Shown here piece after piece: positions 63,143 through 64,000 of a stretch of 64,000 nt of DNA. Under the pieces are notes generated by a model. The model searched no databases, was not told where the DNA came from, and saw only the letters and a program-made list of their open reading frames with translations. Origin of the DNA: Polyangiaceae bacterium (lineage in GTDB: Bacteria > Myxococcota_A > Polyangia > Polyangiales > Polyangiaceae). Both the position numbers and the translations under genes were made by a program. The DNA lies in contig JABTUA010000002.1 of NCBI GenBank assembly GCA_015075635.1, positions 3,156,292-3,220,291 on the forward strand. The letters are read 5' to 3'. Each line of letters starts with the position of its first letter. The first letter of the stretch is position 1.

Positions 63143-64000
63143 TCGCGCCGACGACACCCAGGTGCAGGCGTCGACGTTCACGATCCCACTCGTAAACACC
63201 TCCGCGCGCCACGAGCTTGTCGTTGTCGAAGCCCACGGAGCCCAGCGCGTCGATGGCTCCCGCGTCGAGGATCGACTGTCCGATGCGGTGGACGCCGCCG
63301 GTGTTGCCGAAGAAGCGGCCCATCGGGTCGATCATCGCGTAGGAGTCCGTCATCGCGTCGTTGTTCTCCGCGATCACCGGGATGCCGACGCCGACGAGGC
63401 GGCGGTGCCGAGCGACGAAGTCCTGAAACTCGCGCGCGCCGACGAGCAGGTCGTCGACGGTGCTCTCGTTCTGCCCCTCGACACGGAGGACCTGGAACAC
63501 CTTCCAGCGCTCCGGCTGAACCGCGCGAACGAGCGCGCTCATGTCCTCTCGCACGTTGTGCCGAGTAACGACGGTGTTGAGCTTCACGGCTGCGCCGTTG
63601 GCGCGCGCTTGCTCTGCGTGAGCGACGACCTGCGCGGTGTATCCCGGTCCACCGCGGCCGACGAGAGAGTTGCCTTCATCCGTAGCGGAGTCGACGGAGA
63701 GCCCGACCCAGTCCAGCACCGCGCCCGCAGGTGACGCAAGGAGACGAGCGAACCGCGCCCCGTTGCTCACGATGCTCGTCGTGAAGCCCAGCTCCTTGGC
63801 GGCCAGCACGAGCCGGTCGATGTCGGGATGAAGGGTAGGCTCGCCGCCGACGAGGTTCATCTTCTCGCCTCCACCGTCGCGCACGCGGCGCATGACCTCG
63901 ATGGCGTCGGAGGTCGAGAGCCGCTTCGGCGTCTCGGGGAACCCGGCGAAGCAGTAGCGGCAGTGGGCGTTGCACGCGCGCAGGAGATGGAAGTTGATCG
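63123..64000 (-). CDS. Prokaryotic viperin-like radical SAM protein, cut by window edge
   Basis: At least 290 aa, lacking its first part, which lies outside. Motifs in order: radical SAM CNAHCRYC, EKMNLVGGEPTLHPDIDRLV, VSNGARFARLLA, GRGGPGYTAQVVAHAEQARA, AVKLNTVVTRHNVREDMSAL, ERWKVFQVLRVEGQNESTVD, DSYAMIDPMGRFFGNTGGVH, SILDAGAIDALGSVGFDNDK and ARGGVYEW. This order, especially the WKVFQ-type, DSY and RGGxYxW segments, matches viperin, which makes ddh-type nucleotides that stop viral RNA synthesis; prokaryotic viperins are antiphage proteins. No kinase partner is in the window. Confidence 0.85.
   Translation of the reverse strand, partial: INFHLLRACNAHCRYCFAGFPETPKRLSTSDAIEVMRRVRDGGGEKMNLVGGEPTLHPDIDRLVLAAKELGFTTSIVSNGARFARLLASPAGAVLDWVGLSVDSATDEGNSLVGRGGPGYTAQVVAHAEQARANGAAVKLNTVVTRHNVREDMSALVRAVQPERWKVFQVLRVEGQNESTVDDLLVGAREFQDFVARHRRLVGVGIPVIAENNDAMTDSYAMIDPMGRFFGNTGGVHRIGQSILDAGAIDALGSVGFDNDKLVARGGVYEWDRERRRLHLGVVGAITPPAS

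Overview
The window is high-GC DNA that looks like a myxobacterium or close relative (Myxococcota, Polyangia-like). The clues are many lipoproteins with Gly/Ser/Ala-rich linkers after the lipobox, a MopE/LamG lipoprotein, a von Willebrand A lipoprotein, a Ser/Thr kinase with a membrane tail, a sigma-54 activator, and a response regulator with an SARP/BTAD output. This placement is inferred from protein style; no rRNA or tRNA gene was seen. The organism appears able to respire nitrate to nitrite and then to NO.

Left part (1-29 kb): the tail of a copper nitrite reductase gene is followed by an FGE/SUMF1-family gene and a SCO1-family gene. Then come a VapBC pair, lipoproteins, rsgA, a methyltransferase, a P2-type cation ATPase, a compact threonyl-tRNA synthetase-like gene behind a Thr-codon leader peptide and terminator hairpin (candidate attenuator), a Ser/Thr kinase, a MazF-like toxin pair and more secreted or lipoproteins. 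This part is littered with debris: at least four IS91-family fragments, three copies of a ~250-bp repeat (R1), a ~70-bp direct repeat (R2), and remnants of an HNH endonuclease, a LysR regulator and an S9 peptidase.

Middle (29-42 kb): a respiratory nitrate block reads left to right: TDT/SLAC1-type transporter, PAS histidine kinase, REC-GAF-GAF-SARP/BTAD regulator, then narC-G-H-J-I and an Rrf2 (NsrR-like) regulator. A hairpin just upstream of narC holds its Shine-Dalgarno sequence. A broken DDE transposase follows.

Right-middle (44-58.8 kb): a leftward cluster encodes three DUF2249-family proteins, a DUF59/MIP18 protein and a heme-copper-oxidase/NnrS-like membrane protein, and ends at a sigma-54 activator. 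Divergent from it run a HesB-like/rhodanese fusion, a DUF3079 protein, an FTR1 permease, a cupin and a complete nirK-FGE-SCO set, which is a second copy of the left-edge module. An FMN-dependent glutamate synthase-like gene, an Rnk-like factor, a gene of unknown function and a NarX/NarL-type two-component pair follow. I read 44-58 kb as a nitrite/NO handling island; the roles of the small proteins are inferred from context.

Right end (58.9-64 kb): a decayed IS91-like element has cut a gene. Then come a gamma-glutamylcyclotransferase-like gene, small genes, a TetR regulator with a perfect palindromic operator and, running off the edge on the minus strand, most of a prokaryotic viperin-like radical SAM gene, which may mark an antiviral locus continuing outside the window.
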